This document shows, piece by piece, positions 53,441-62,708 of a DNA stretch of 64,000 nucleotides. The notes under the pieces are model-generated. The model did no database searches. It was not told the origin of the DNA and saw only the letters and a program-made list of their open reading frames with translations. The position numbers and the translations under genes are program-made. Within the stretch, counting starts at the first letter, position 1; every line of letters starts with the position of its first letter. The DNA is from Leptospira abararensis (GTDB lineage: Bacteria; Spirochaetota; Leptospiria; Leptospirales; Leptospiraceae), in assembly GCF_016918735.1 (NCBI RefSeq), contig NZ_JAFFPR010000019.1, positions 62,001-126,000 on the forward strand, written 5' to 3'.

Positions 53441-54067
53441 GTGGATTTTAGTTTTTCTTATTACATCGGGCTTTCCGGAATCATGGTTTTCACTATATCA
53501 GGTGCCTTGGCAGCTCTGGAACATAAGGACCACCACCACGATCTTTTCAGTGTTTTTTTTACGGGTTTTATCACTGCTATTGGAGGAGGGACTTTAAGAG
53601 ACATTACTCTTGGAAATTATCCAGTGTCCTGGGTGCGAGATGAGAATATCCTCTGGGCCATCTTCATTGGCTTTTTACTCGTCATTCTTTTGCCAGGGAT
53701 TCTTACCAAACTTAGAGATGAACTTTTTCTTTTTGATACCTTGGGAATTGGGATTTATACTGTGATTGGAACGAGGATTGCCTTAGACCATGGAGTTAAC
53801 TTTTTTGCTTCCGCACTCCTTGGAATGATCTCTGCAATTTTTGGAGGAGTGATTCGAGATACGCTGATGAATGAAGTTCCATTTATCTTCAGGAAAGAAA
53901 TATATGCTACAGCCTGTTTGGTGGGATCTGTTTTATATATTATACTCAACGTATTCAATATAAATGACAATTGGAACTTAGTGATTTCTGCAACAGTTGT
54001 TGTTGGCATCAGAGTGGTTGCAGTTCGTTATAATTTGGGTCTTCCTAAAATCAAACTTTTTGATTAA
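53441..54067 (+). CDS. TRIC-like/UPF0126 membrane protein
   Basis: 208 residues, GTG start, about seven membrane helices. Two UPF0126 repeats are seen, each with a Gly/Arg-Asp motif: AIGGGTLRDITLG and IFGGVIRDTLMNE. The family is the prokaryotic TRIC (trimeric intracellular cation) channel group, proposed to conduct K+. The GTG overlaps nothing; its start follows a short AT-rich spacer after the divergent lipoprotein gene. The ion carried is not known from sequence. Confidence 0.85.
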   Translation: MDFSFSYYIGLSGIMVFTISGALAALEHKDHHHDLFSVFFTGFITAIGGGTLRDITLGNYPVSWVRDENILWAIFIGFLLVILLPGILTKLRDELFLFDTLGIGIYTVIGTRIALDHGVNFFASALLGMISAIFGGVIRDTLMNEVPFIFRKEIYATACLVGSVLYIILNVFNINDNWNLVISATVVVGIRVVAVRYNLGLPKIKLFD

Positions 54068-54222
54068 TTAGTACACAAACGTAGTAAAATCAAGGATTAA
54101 ACCCTTTTGCGATTCCGTACTTACCGCAAGATTTTTTCGTTTCGCTATTTTATTGTTAAACGCTTGCATTAGAAAAATATTTACATTGTATGGAGTAGAA
54201 GTACAGCTATCAAAAATGGCCT

Positions 54223-54234
54223 AGGGAATTCCCT
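54223..54234. promoter_or_regulatory. 12-base perfect palindrome upstream of the HDOD gene
   Basis: AGGGAATTCCCT is self-complementary and ends 29 bases before the ATG at 54264. It could be an operator. A possible -35 TTGCAT lies some 55 bases further upstream, but no clear -10 was found. Confidence 0.4.
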
Positions 54235-54263
54235 TTCGGTTCTTCTTCGTTACTTGAGGTATT

Positions 54264-55784
54264 ATGGCAAGTCCAAAGGCTGTCACGTTAGAATACAAAC
54301 AAGACTTAGGTCTTCATTCCAATATTGATAATATCAATCATCCCATTGCAGAAAATGCACCATTTCATTTTAAATTTTTTCAAATCACGGATGAGGTAGA
54401 AAATACCTTATTTCAAGTTTTGGATCGATTTTTGTTACAGCTTGACCTAATTATTGTTAGAGACTCTGTTTTGGCTGCTGTAAAAGAAACAGTTACCAAT
54501 GCAATTAAGGCAAATGCAAAACGTGTATTCTTTAAAAACCGAGCAAGTAATATCGAAAACGAAGCTGAATACGAAACAGGGATAGCAGAGTTTAAAAAAA
54601 CATATTTAGAAAATCGGGAACTAATTGAAGATTCGCTACAAAGAAATAATTTTGGAGTCTTCGTATCTTTCATTCATAATAAAAGTTTGATGCGGATTCG
54701 AATCATGAATAATGTCCAACTCACTCCAACAGAATCAGCTAGGATCAAGGAAAGAATTGATAAAGCAAAAACCTATAATGATTTAGCGGAAGCATTTATG
54801 GATATGTCAAACGAACAAGAAGGTGCGGGTCTTGGTTTGATTATGACACTCATGATGTTGCGTAACGATGGATTGGGTGATTCTGCATTCAAATTTGAAT
54901 CAAGCGAAAACAAAACCGTATTTATGATTGATATTCCTTCAAAGGTTTCCAAAGAGAACCAACAGTTGGAAAAAATAGATCATATTATTTCTCAAATCGA
55001 TAATTTACCAACGTTTCCAAAAGCCATCAAAGACATTCAGGATGCCATTGATAAACCAAACTCGAGTATTGGAACCATAGCAGAAATGATCAAAAAAGAC
55101 ATCGCTCTATCTGCCAATATTCTAAAGTTATCCAATTCTGCTGCTTTTCGTAGAGGGGGAAGGGTTGAAAGTTTGGACCGCGCCATCCAACTGATTGGAC
55201 TAAAAGAATTACAAACTTTGTTGTATAGCCTTGGAACCAAGCAGATGTTAGAAGATAAATTTCCTGCATTTACTGCAATATGGGAAAAATCTAATGAGTC
55301 CGCATTTTACTGCAAAGCCATCGGGCAAAAAATGGGGTTGGCTAAAGCTGATCTCAGTAATTTAATTGCCGCTTCTCTTTTACATGATATTGGTGAAATT
55401 TTACTTTTATCTTTTGATAAACAACATATGTCAAAAATCAAAACCTATTCCAATTCGCGAGAAATTGCCTCCACCATCAGTATGGAAGAATCGGCGATTG
55501 GCATTACACATTCTAAGTTAGGCGCCATGGTTGGTGAAAAATGGAGTTTCCCCATTTTATACACTAAAGCAATGGAATTTCATCATAGGCCGCTTCTTGT
55601 TGACGATGTGTATTCTGATATAGTATTTCCGATTTATTTGAGTGATATGATGATCTCAATCAATGCAAAAGAAGCAAAATCCTCAGAGATACCAGCAGAA
55701 ATTTTAAAACTCTGTAAGTTTCATTCAAAGTCTGAATTTGATTCTTTTCGCACTACAATTAGAGAACAATTTCTATCGTATTAG
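54264..55784 (+). CDS. GHKL ATPase-like domain fused to HDOD
   Basis: 506 residues. Residues about 40-230 resemble a GHKL ATPase: N-box KETVTNAIKANAKRVFF and G2-like EGAGLGLIMTLMML. Residues about 235-440 are an HDOD domain (LPTFPKAIKDIQDAID, LHDIGEILLLS); an HD pair is present, whereas many HDOD proteins have lost it. HDOD proteins scaffold signalling and are often fused to GGDEF or receiver modules; an ATPase of the anti-sigma/histidine-kinase type is rarer. No HisKA helix or transferable His is present, so it is not a kinase in the usual sense. It is a single gene. Confidence 0.8.
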   Translation: MASPKAVTLEYKQDLGLHSNIDNINHPIAENAPFHFKFFQITDEVENTLFQVLDRFLLQLDLIIVRDSVLAAVKETVTNAIKANAKRVFFKNRASNIENEAEYETGIAEFKKTYLENRELIEDSLQRNNFGVFVSFIHNKSLMRIRIMNNVQLTPTESARIKERIDKAKTYNDLAEAFMDMSNEQEGAGLGLIMTLMMLRNDGLGDSAFKFESSENKTVFMIDIPSKVSKENQQLEKIDHIISQIDNLPTFPKAIKDIQDAIDKPNSSIGTIAEMIKKDIALSANILKLSNSAAFRRGGRVESLDRAIQLIGLKELQTLLYSLGTKQMLEDKFPAFTAIWEKSNESAFYCKAIGQKMGLAKADLSNLIAASLLHDIGEILLLSFDKQHMSKIKTYSNSREIASTISMEESAIGITHSKLGAMVGEKWSFPILYTKAMEFHHRPLLVDDVYSDIVFPIYLSDMMISINAKEAKSSEIPAEILKLCKFHSKSEFDSFRTTIREQFLSY

Positions 55785-55804
55785 ATAGTTTTACGGCAGT
55801 TAAA

Positions 55805-56494
55805 CTATCTTTGTAACTTTTTGTAGAGTTCATATCGAGAACGGAATTCTTGGTATCTGGGAATAGAAACTCCTCTAACATAAGATTGGTTGGGATGATT
55901 TTGGATAAAATTTTGGTGGTATCCTTCCGCTTGGTAAAATTCTTTTAATTCTTGGTATTCAGTTACAATCGGATCTTTCCAAATCTGATTTTCCTGAATT
56001 TCTTTTTGAATTTTTTTTGCGATTGTACGTTCTATTTCTGAAGAATAAAAGAGAATGGATCTATAGGAAGACCCTTCATCCGGACCTTGTTTGTTTAGGG
56101 TAGTTGGGTTATGAGAAAGGAAAAAAATCCTACAAAGCTCCGCATAATCAATCTTAGCCGGATCATAATAAACAAGAACAGTTTCGGCATGTCCTGTTGT
56201 TTCTGTGTTCACTAAATCGTAACTGGGGTTTTTTGTATGTCCACCGGCATAACCTGAGACAACCTCCAAAACTCCGGGAACAGATTCAAAGATATGTTCG
56301 GAACACCAAAAACAACCTTCAGCAAAGGCTGCTAATTTTTGCCCTTCTTTGGGTTGTAGGGAGATCCTTTGTACACTACTATCTTTGTCAGAAAAAATAC
56401 TGCAGTAAGAAAAAAGAAAAGTAAAAGCGACGCTAAAGCTGAGAACCAGTGGCAAAAAAATGAAAGGTCGTGTTGTTCGTATTGAGGAAACCAT
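55805..56494 (-). CDS. msrA: Exported peptide-methionine (S)-S-oxide reductase
   Basis: 229 residues, of which the first 35 are a signal or lipoprotein leader (FLFSYCSIFSD, possible lipobox Cys31). The MsrA core has catalytic C61 in EGCFWCSEHIF, GYAGGHTKNPSY, GHAETVLVYYDP and EGYHQNFIQ. It repairs oxidised methionine using a reductant, here apparently outside the cytoplasm. Cytoplasmic MsrA has no leader; export in this branch implies a redox partner in the periplasm, none of which is adjacent. The C-terminal resolving Cys is not visible. Confidence 0.88.
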   Translation of the reverse strand: MVSSIRTTRPFIFLPLVLSFSVAFTFLFSYCSIFSDKDSSVQRISLQPKEGQKLAAFAEGCFWCSEHIFESVPGVLEVVSGYAGGHTKNPSYDLVNTETTGHAETVLVYYDPAKIDYAELCRIFFLSHNPTTLNKQGPDEGSSYRSILFYSSEIERTIAKKIQKEIQENQIWKDPIVTEYQELKEFYQAEGYHQNFIQNHPNQSYVRGVSIPRYQEFRSRYELYKKLQR

Positions 56495-56544
56495 ATCCTT
56501 TAGATTGTTTTTTACCGTAGTTAGGAATTAAAAGAAAGAGGGCC

Positions 56545-57066
56545 TTACTGAGGTGTAACGTCTTTTTCCTTAGGAAATTGGTCGGGGTTGGTTTCCGATC
56601 CTCTTTCTCCTCTGCCTCTATATACAAAAACACGAGATCCGGAAAGGCTGGCCATCGGTTTGTAAAAATTCTGTTTGATAAAGTAACCTAAAATTGTGAC
56701 ACCAAGGGAAGCAGAGTAAATCCAATTTTCAGAATGCCCTCCGTAACCAAAAACAAAAGATCCGGATAAAATTAAGCTCTGGCTAAGTAACCAAACAGTA
56801 GTTCTATTGAGAAGAAACTTGTACCAACCAATCTCAGTGACTTGATTGCGAATGCCTTGTAATAAAATTCCGACAACAGGAATTCGTAGCAAAAATCCCA
56901 AAAGACCGAAGACCACAATAAAAATCAGAAGTAACCAAAAGGATGAAAAAAATAAATTCCACCAAAAAAGAAACTGTAGTGGGGCGATGAGTCCAGAGGG
57001 CCAAGAAAAGGCAGCGGAAAAAAAAAGGATGAGAACCCAAAAGAATGTGAGATAAAAACCGAACAC
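56545..57066 (-). CDS. Hypothetical membrane protein
   Basis: 173 residues, GTG start with no good ribosome site. Four to five hydrophobic segments (about 3-22, 30-60, 90-110, 113-130) and a short charged tail. I recognise no family. It follows the TSUP gene on the same strand with 54 bases between them and could be part of that operon. Confidence 0.5.
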   Translation of the reverse strand: MFGFYLTFFWVLILFFSAAFSWPSGLIAPLQFLFWWNLFFSSFWLLLIFIVVFGLLGFLLRIPVVGILLQGIRNQVTEIGWYKFLLNRTTVWLLSQSLILSGSFVFGYGGHSENWIYSASLGVTILGYFIKQNFYKPMASLSGSRVFVYRGRGERGSETNPDQFPKEKDVTPQ

Positions 57067-57119
57067 GAGTGAATGGAAATTTAAATCTGAAGTTCCTGCA
57101 AGAAAAATTTATTTCAATT

Positions 57120-57485
57120 TTACTTCGGAAAAAAAATCATTTTTAGCCCGACAATCACGGTAAAGATTCCAAAAAACCGAGATAAGGTAGTGGTGTCAAT
57201 TTTGGATGCGGCACTGGCCCCAAAAATACTCCCCAATATAAAACCGGCGCTGATAAAGGCAGCGGCAAAGATATTGGTTTCTCCTCGCGTATAATAGATA
57301 TAAGCTGCAACAATTCCAATCGGAGGAACCATGGCGGCAAGTGTAGTTCCTTGGGCTATTTTTTGGTTAAAATCAAAAAAATAAACAAGGGCAGGAACAA
57401 GTAAGATCCCACCACCAATACCAACAAGCCCTCCAAGGATTCCGGCTCCAACACCTAACAATAAAAATAAGATCCCAATGCTCAT
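57120..57485 (-). CDS. Half-size TSUP (TauE/SafE) transporter
   Basis: 121 residues from ATG 57485, which overlaps the upstream stop as ATGA (the longer 126-residue reading starts with a TTG-type codon). Four membrane helices with GGLVGIGGGILLVPALVYF and GTTLAAMVPP, the TauE/SafE signature. Full TSUP proteins have two such halves (about 250 residues), so this must dimerise. It probably exports sulfite or another sulfur compound made by the dioxygenase encoded just upstream. Confidence 0.85.
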   Translation of the reverse strand: MSIGILFLLLGVGAGILGGLVGIGGGILLVPALVYFFDFNQKIAQGTTLAAMVPPIGIVAAYIYYTRGETNIFAAAFISAGFILGSIFGASAASKIDTTTLSRFFGIFTVIVGLKMIFFPK

Positions 57486-58195
57486 GATACTTTCCCACAA
57501 GCACGGTTCGCGGGTACCGCTTCATGAATTTTTTTTGGTTCGGGAAGGTTCAAATTGTCCATAATCTCTTTAAATTCAATGAGAGATTTTCCGGCAATAC
57601 GAGGATTCCATTTTTTTTCTTCTCCGATGGTGGTAGAGAGAAATCCTTTGTAATCATGCCCCGGTAGAACGATTGTATCATCAGGTAAAGTGAACAGTTT
57701 TTCTGTTATGGACTTGTACAGATCGTCCGCACTCCCACCTTGAAAATCGGTGCGACCACAACCTCGGACAAAGAGTGCATCTCCTGAAAAAAGATATTTT
57801 CCGTTCAAAAGAAGGGAAATGGAGCAAGGTGTATGGCCTGGGGTATGGATGACACGAAATTTTAAATTCCCAATGTTAAATAGATCTCCATCATTTAGAA
57901 ATTTAGATGCGCAAGTCGCCCCGGAATGTTTTGAGGCAAAGGACTCAGAGTTTGTTTTTTCCCTGAATACGCCTGCAGAAGTGATATGGTCCGCATGCAT
58001 ATGTGTGTCTATCGTCGTTGAAAGTGTGTAACCAAGTTCTTGGAGCAGTGCCAAGTCTCTATCGAATCGTTCTAAGACAGGATCGATCAAGACAGACTGT
58101 TTGGATTCTTTATCAAGTGCCAGATAGGTCCAGGTTCCTGATTCTAAATCATACAGTGGTCGGATTTCAATATTATCTTTTGAATTGGTAATCAT
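57482..58195 (-). CDS. ETHE1-type persulfide dioxygenase (metallo-beta-lactamase fold)
   Basis: 237 residues from ATG 58195; AAGGAG lies 5-10 bases upstream, which rules against the longer frame to 58327. The metal site is THMHADH (65-70), further His and Asp in TPGHTPCS and SGDALFVRGCGRTDFQGG. The GCGRTDFQGG stretch is diagnostic of ETHE1/persulfide dioxygenases, which turn glutathione persulfide into sulfite. It is coupled to the TSUP gene by a 4-base overlap and faces the rhodanese gene across a regulatory region, a common persulfide-detox arrangement. Confidence 0.9.
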   Translation of the reverse strand: MITNSKDNIEIRPLYDLESGTWTYLALDKESKQSVLIDPVLERFDRDLALLQELGYTLSTTIDTHMHADHITSAGVFREKTNSESFASKHSGATCASKFLNDGDLFNIGNLKFRVIHTPGHTPCSISLLLNGKYLFSGDALFVRGCGRTDFQGGSADDLYKSITEKLFTLPDDTIVLPGHDYKGFLSTTIGEEKKWNPRIAGKSLIEFKEIMDNLNLPEPKKIHEAVPANRACGKVS

Positions 58196-58283
58196 AAAAC
58201 TCTCCTTTTGCAAAATCCATTGGTCACGATGGTTTTGACCATTGGTATCATCTCGTAGGGGTTTTTGAGTGGATCTAAATACC

Positions 58284-58303
58284 ATACCCCCTATAGTATA
58301 TAC
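58284..58303. promoter_or_regulatory. Operator-like site between the dioxygenase and rhodanese genes
   Basis: ATACCCCCTATAGTATATAC carries a C-rich half and an AT-rich imperfect dyad; TAGGGG (58256-58261) mirrors CCCCTA (58288-58293) nearby. Sulfur-responsive CsoR/CstR-type repressors bind C/G-rich dyads of this style, so a shared operator is plausible. No regulator gene is in the window. Confidence 0.4.
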
Positions 58304-58354
58304 TTGTATTGACGAAGAATCTGGCAACTAAAAATTAGGTGAAAAGGAGAAAGT

Positions 58355-58699
58355 ATGAAATCTTTCCTGATATTGGGAGTTGTGATTGGACTTCTTTTTA
58401 TTTTCGTAAAACGAATCCAATCGAAAGGAGATAAAGATATGGTAAAACAATGGATTCAAAATGGAGCGATCGTTGTTGATGTTCGAACAAAATCTGAATA
58501 TGCGGAAGGCCACTATTCTGGTGCGATGAATATTCCTGTGGATGTTCTTCCGGCTAATTTAAACCAGCTGAAGGATAAAAAAACGAGTATTGTTGTCTAT
58601 TGTCGGTCGGGTGCTCGCAGTGAACGTGCCAAACAAATTTTACAAGCGAGTGGTTATACTTCCGTGCTCAATGCAGGTGGACTTAGCGATATGCCATAG
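58355..58699 (+). CDS. Membrane-anchored rhodanese
   Basis: 114 residues with AAGGAG 6 bases before the ATG. An N-terminal anchor (about 2-18) is followed by a single rhodanese domain: VVDVRTKSEYAEGHYSGAMN, catalytic C83 in YCRSGARS. It moves sulfane sulfur between carriers. The divergent partner is the persulfide dioxygenase, so both handle persulfides, one by transfer and one by oxidation. Confidence 0.9.
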   Translation: MKSFLILGVVIGLLFIFVKRIQSKGDKDMVKQWIQNGAIVVDVRTKSEYAEGHYSGAMNIPVDVLPANLNQLKDKKTSIVVYCRSGARSERAKQILQASGYTSVLNAGGLSDMP

Positions 58700-58720
58700 G
58701 ATCATTATCTTAAAGTGCCT

Positions 58721-59914
58721 TTATACTACGCTGGTAGACATTTTTGATTTATACCGGTGTAGTGTGTAAAGGTCAGAAAGTTTACTTTGGTCTTCCAAAG
58801 AGAGTTCTAAAAATTCAGCTCCCATAAGGTATTTATGAAGGCCTACTTCTTCTTTTCTAATCACTTTGATTTTAGCATTGATTTCTTGGTGAGAATCAGA
58901 TTCACGAAGTTTTACATCGAAGGATTCGTTTAAAGTAATGTCGTCTTCTGTATCAAAAGCAATCCCCGTAACCGAAATATTTTTCGAAATGGTTTTGAGA
59001 GTTTTATCGGGTAAAATAAATAGTAACTCTAAATTGGCATCAAATCGCAGACTACTTCTTTTCTCATTGGAATAAGCAACGATTTGGTTTTTGCCTGAAT
59101 ACTTAGCCGTATACAATGCACGGTCGGCGAGATCATACATATCTTCGCAGGTTTTTACTTTTTCCGGAAAAGATACAATCCCACCACTGAGAGTCACCGA
59201 TTTTCCACTCAGTTGGATGGTTCGACAGGCTTCCAAAAGTTTTTCCGATGCAATCATTGCTTGTTCTTCATTGGTTTGTGGAAAAATAACGGCAAATTCT
59301 TCACCACCAATTCGGCAAGCAGTGTCTTCCATACGCAAACAGGATGTGATTTGTTTGGCAACCTTTGTAAGGATTTCATCGCCCGTTGTATGTCCATAGG
59401 TATCATTGATTTTTTTGAAATCATCGATGTCCATGATAAGTAAAGATAAGTTTTGATTGTATCTTGTGGATTGTTTGAACTCGCGAACCAGTGCTGTTTC
59501 AAAATGTCTGCGATTGTATAATCTTGTGAGTTCATCGACTAATATCAATTTTTCGGTGTCAGCGAAGAGTTTCATTTCGATGATTTTTGGATTTTTGAAT
59601 TTTGGATTGATGTTTGTAAAATAATCAAACAGGGCAACGCGAAGTCCAACCTGACGATTCATACACTCAGAAAGTTTGATTTTGTTTTTTACGACTTCTT
59701 TCCAAATCAATTCGGATTCGTTTTCGGGGATATCAACGGATGCGAGGACTTTTAAAATTGCGGAATAAATTTGCCCATCTTCTAGATGATGGATTTGGCT
59801 TTCTTTAATTTGGGAGAGTAGGTTTTCCTCATGGTTAGGATCCTCTTCCAAAATTGCCGTAATGGTGTCTTCGATTCTTTGTCCGGGGCGACCGGTTAGA
59901 TTGGGCTTTAACAT
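58721..59914 (-). CDS. GGDEF diguanylate cyclase with C-terminal PilZ domain
   Basis: 397 residues. A helical N-terminus (about 1-120) precedes the GGDEF domain (about 125-285) with active GGEEF at 203-207 and an intact inhibitory I-site RMED at 194-197, exactly five residues before. Metal and substrate residues MDIDDFKKIND are present. A PilZ domain (about 290-390: RSSLRFDANLEL, ISKNISVTGIAFD) follows. It should make c-di-GMP and may bind its own product. No membrane helix is seen. It is a single gene. Confidence 0.9.
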   Translation of the reverse strand: MLKPNLTGRPGQRIEDTITAILEEDPNHEENLLSQIKESQIHHLEDGQIYSAILKVLASVDIPENESELIWKEVVKNKIKLSECMNRQVGLRVALFDYFTNINPKFKNPKIIEMKLFADTEKLILVDELTRLYNRRHFETALVREFKQSTRYNQNLSLLIMDIDDFKKINDTYGHTTGDEILTKVAKQITSCLRMEDTACRIGGEEFAVIFPQTNEEQAMIASEKLLEACRTIQLSGKSVTLSGGIVSFPEKVKTCEDMYDLADRALYTAKYSGKNQIVAYSNEKRSSLRFDANLELLFILPDKTLKTISKNISVTGIAFDTEDDITLNESFDVKLRESDSHQEINAKIKVIRKEEVGLHKYLMGAEFLELSLEDQSKLSDLYTLHRYKSKMSTSVV

Positions 59915-60029
59915 GGCACGCTAAGGTTTATCAATTTATTTCCCACGATTTCCCAAAATTCTAGGAAAGCCACCTCTTGTAAAGACAGGTTTTACTACTA
60001 AAACTCCGTTCAGGGTAAGGGGAAATCCC

Positions 60030-61610
60030 TTAGGTGGCTGTTAGTTGTTTGGACTGGGTGTGGATGGCATTGATCTCTTCATAAAGGAGTTGTACAGAGT
60101 CTGCTAGCTTTTGTGTGGTTTCATCAATGACAGTGATTGCATGAGTGATTTCTTTACTACCTGACATTTGTTCTTGTGCAATCACTCCAATTTGTTCGGA
60201 CAATACATGGAGTTCGGAGAAAGTGACTCTAAGTTTGGCGTTCAAACCTTCTTGTTCGGTGACGTGACCTTCCAAACTCAAAATTTCGCTTTCGATTCGG
60301 AGCAGTTCCTGATTTTGGCTTTCCACTTGGTTTTTTACTTCTTGGGAATATCTTGTGCCTTCGTTAATTTTTAGACCCGCTTCTTTCACAATCTTTGCGA
60401 TGGTTCCTGCATTGGACTGAGAACGTTCTGCAAGTTTTGCCACTTCCTGAGCCACAACAGCAAATCCACGTCCATGTTCCCCAGCTCGTGCAGCTTCAAT
60501 TGATGCATTTAATGCAAGTAAGTTGGTCTGGTCAGCAATTTCTGACATCATTTGGTTGATTTCTTCCACTTTAGAGAAAGCTTGATTAAGCTCTGCATAG
60601 ATACTGTTGAGTTCTTCTGAAGACGTTTTTACTTTTTTGCTAAAATCAGCGGAAAGACTTACATCTTTGGCAATTTGAGTGGTTTTCGTTTTTACATTTT
60701 CACTAATATTTTGAAGAGATAAAAAGTTTTGGTCTACTATTTTGACTCTTGCTACTTGGTCTTCCACCAAATTTGCAGAACTGATTGCTGAAGAAGAAAG
60801 TTCTTCCACAGAAGCTGAGATTTCTTCAACAGAGGCAGCTTGATTTTGGGATTGGTTGTGGAGTTCATCTGACATGGATTGTAAAGTTTCTACGGAAGTG
60901 GCAAGTGTGTTTGCCGATTTCTCCATTTGATTGGATTTTCCAGTAATAAAAATTTGATTTTCCAAAGTTTCTTTCAATTTAGTTTTTAAGTCAGTTTGCA
61001 TTTCTCGGATCAGAGCTACCACATAACGTAAACTAAAAATAACACCGAAGTAAAAAATAATTTTCTGAACTTCGGTTGCGACTATGATATTGTTTGCTCG
61101 CAACATCTCAAGATGTGGTTTAGCGACGAGGACTGCCCCTAATTTTGCTGAAAAATAAATTCCACCGATGTATAGACATGTGGAAATGACTCCCACGATC
61201 ATCACTAATTTAGATTCAAAGAGGAAGCTGGAATAAATGGCAATGAAGACAAAAATGATATAAAAAATCCCTGCGGTGATAGTATTACTGGCATCCCCTT
61301 TTACATAATTATTATAAACATCTAAGTAAAAAAAGCTAACTAAGATTAGTAAATCGATAAATATAATCGTAAATGCCCAAGCTCTTGTGATTTCTTTTCC
61401 TTTTCGTAGGAAATAACCGGGAATAAGACCATTCAAGAGAAAGATTAGTGAACCGATAAAATTTGGAATAAAACTTTTGGTTGCAAAGTTTGCAGCCACT
61501 CCTAAAAGAAATATCGCACTCAATCCGTACTTTGTGTACACAATCAATGAAATTCCTTTGCGAAATAAAGATCTTTCAAATTGACTGATTTCGTTTGTTT
61601 CTGCGGACAT
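60030..61610 (-). CDS. Methyl-accepting chemotaxis protein with six-helix membrane part
   Basis: 526 residues with AGGAG 11 bases before the ATG. Six membrane helices fill residues about 20-205 and no periplasmic ligand domain or HAMP is seen, so sensing would be in the membrane. The cytoplasmic signalling domain (about 240-520) has the conserved hairpin tip [20 protein letters not shown] and [18 protein letters not shown]. It should signal to CheA/CheW, which are not nearby. Confidence 0.9.
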   Translation of the reverse strand: MSAETNEISQFERSLFRKGISLIVYTKYGLSAIFLLGVAANFATKSFIPNFIGSLIFLLNGLIPGYFLRKGKEITRAWAFTIIFIDLLILVSFFYLDVYNNYVKGDASNTITAGIFYIIFVFIAIYSSFLFESKLVMIVGVISTCLYIGGIYFSAKLGAVLVAKPHLEMLRANNIIVATEVQKIIFYFGVIFSLRYVVALIREMQTDLKTKLKETLENQIFITGKSNQMEKSANTLATSVETLQSMSDELHNQSQNQAASVEEISASVEELSSSAISSANLVEDQVARVKIVDQNFLSLQNISENVKTKTTQIAKDVSLSADFSKKVKTSSEELNSIYAELNQAFSKVEEINQMMSEIADQTNLLALNASIEAARAGEHGRGFAVVAQEVAKLAERSQSNAGTIAKIVKEAGLKINEGTRYSQEVKNQVESQNQELLRIESEILSLEGHVTEQEGLNAKLRVTFSELHVLSEQIGVIAQEQMSGSKEITHAITVIDETTQKLADSVQLLYEEINAIHTQSKQLTAT

Positions 61611-61859
61611 TCCCTAGTCTCCTCGCCAGCTGGTCTTTTTGTCGATCCTTTATTTCAGTCAACTTCCGACCAGTTATACTGTAACACGATGTATATTCTC
61701 TATGACGATAAAAAATCTATATTTCTCGTACCTCTGGAGTGATTCTCAGTGTTTACTTAATTTTAGAACAGATTGTCTACCTAAAAGAAGAAAGAGATTG
61801 AGTATCAATTGTATTATGAGTTGTCCTTTCTAATGATTGTATATTTCTATGATTAATCA

Positions 61860-62624
61860 ATGTTGAATTCGGCCATGTTTGTTAATCAAAAATCTATTTT
61901 ATTGGTCGAAGACCAAGCCGTATTGGCAATGATGCAGATAAAAATTTTAAACTCTGCGGGTTTTATGGTTCACCATGTTTCTACCGGTGAGGCTGCTATT
62001 TCTTTTCTTGGTCATAAAACAAAACCAATCGATATCATCCTTATGGATATTGACTTGGGTTCTGGAATGGATGGAACGACAGCTGCCAAAGAAATTCTTT
62101 TGTTACATTCTATCCCTCTCGTTTTTTTATCCTCACATACAGAAGCTGAAATTATCGATAGAACTGAATCCATCACATCCTATGGTTATATCCTTAAAAC
62201 ATCTGGCGAAATTGTTTTGATTGCATCGATTAAAATGGCCTTACGATTGTTTGATAGTAATCAAAAAAAAACTGAGGCTCAGGAACTTTTCGAAAAAGCA
62301 TTTTTAGTAAGTCCTATCGCCATGTCGTTACATGACACGAGTAATCAATTCCAATTTGTAAACGTGAATCCGGCATTTGAAAAATTGGTTGGATACGAGA
62401 AAAGGGAAGTGGTCGGTAAAACTAGTTTGGATTTAAATATGTATGTTAATGATGCAGATAGTGCAGAAATTAGAAAAAAATTCTTAACTAATGGAAAACT
62501 AACAGGGTTTAAACATCGTTTTCGAATCAGAAATGGGGAAATCAAAGAAGGAAACTTAAGTATGGAAATGGTGGAAATCAACGGAAAACCACATGCTTTG
62601 ACTTTTCAAAACTTTCTTTTTTAG
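61860..62624 (+). CDS. Response-regulator receiver with PAS domain
   Basis: 254 residues (a later ATG at 61875 is an equally good start). A receiver domain (about 10-130) has ED in LLVEDQAVL, the phospho-Asp in MDIDLG, Ser in FLSSHT and Lys in YILKTSG. A PAS domain follows (about 140-245). No DNA-binding or enzymatic output is visible, so it may act as a phosphorelay or protein-interaction component. It lies 250 bases from the divergent MCP start, and the DNA between holds no other gene that I credit. Confidence 0.85.
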   Translation: MLNSAMFVNQKSILLVEDQAVLAMMQIKILNSAGFMVHHVSTGEAAISFLGHKTKPIDIILMDIDLGSGMDGTTAAKEILLLHSIPLVFLSSHTEAEIIDRTESITSYGYILKTSGEIVLIASIKMALRLFDSNQKKTEAQELFEKAFLVSPIAMSLHDTSNQFQFVNVNPAFEKLVGYEKREVVGKTSLDLNMYVNDADSAEIRKKFLTNGKLTGFKHRFRIRNGEIKEGNLSMEMVEINGKPHALTFQNFLF

Positions 62625-62708
62625 AAAAACTTCCCAAATGACCACCTAATTGATGTAAATCTAATTTATTACTTGCCCTAAATTAGGGAAATCGGATATT
62701 CTAATTCC

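Noticed and set aside
53379..53597. A 72-codon open frame in front of the TRIC-like gene
   Set aside because: It overlaps the real gene in another frame, and its later part is a shadow of the TRIC membrane helices.
57482..58327. Longer 281-residue reading of the persulfide dioxygenase
   Set aside because: The extra 44 residues cross the operator-like region and the ATG at 58195 has a strong ribosome site.
61639..61833. A 64-codon open frame in the MCP-REC spacer
   Set aside because: No ribosome site, no recognisable composition, and it lies in a spacer that should carry two divergent promoters.
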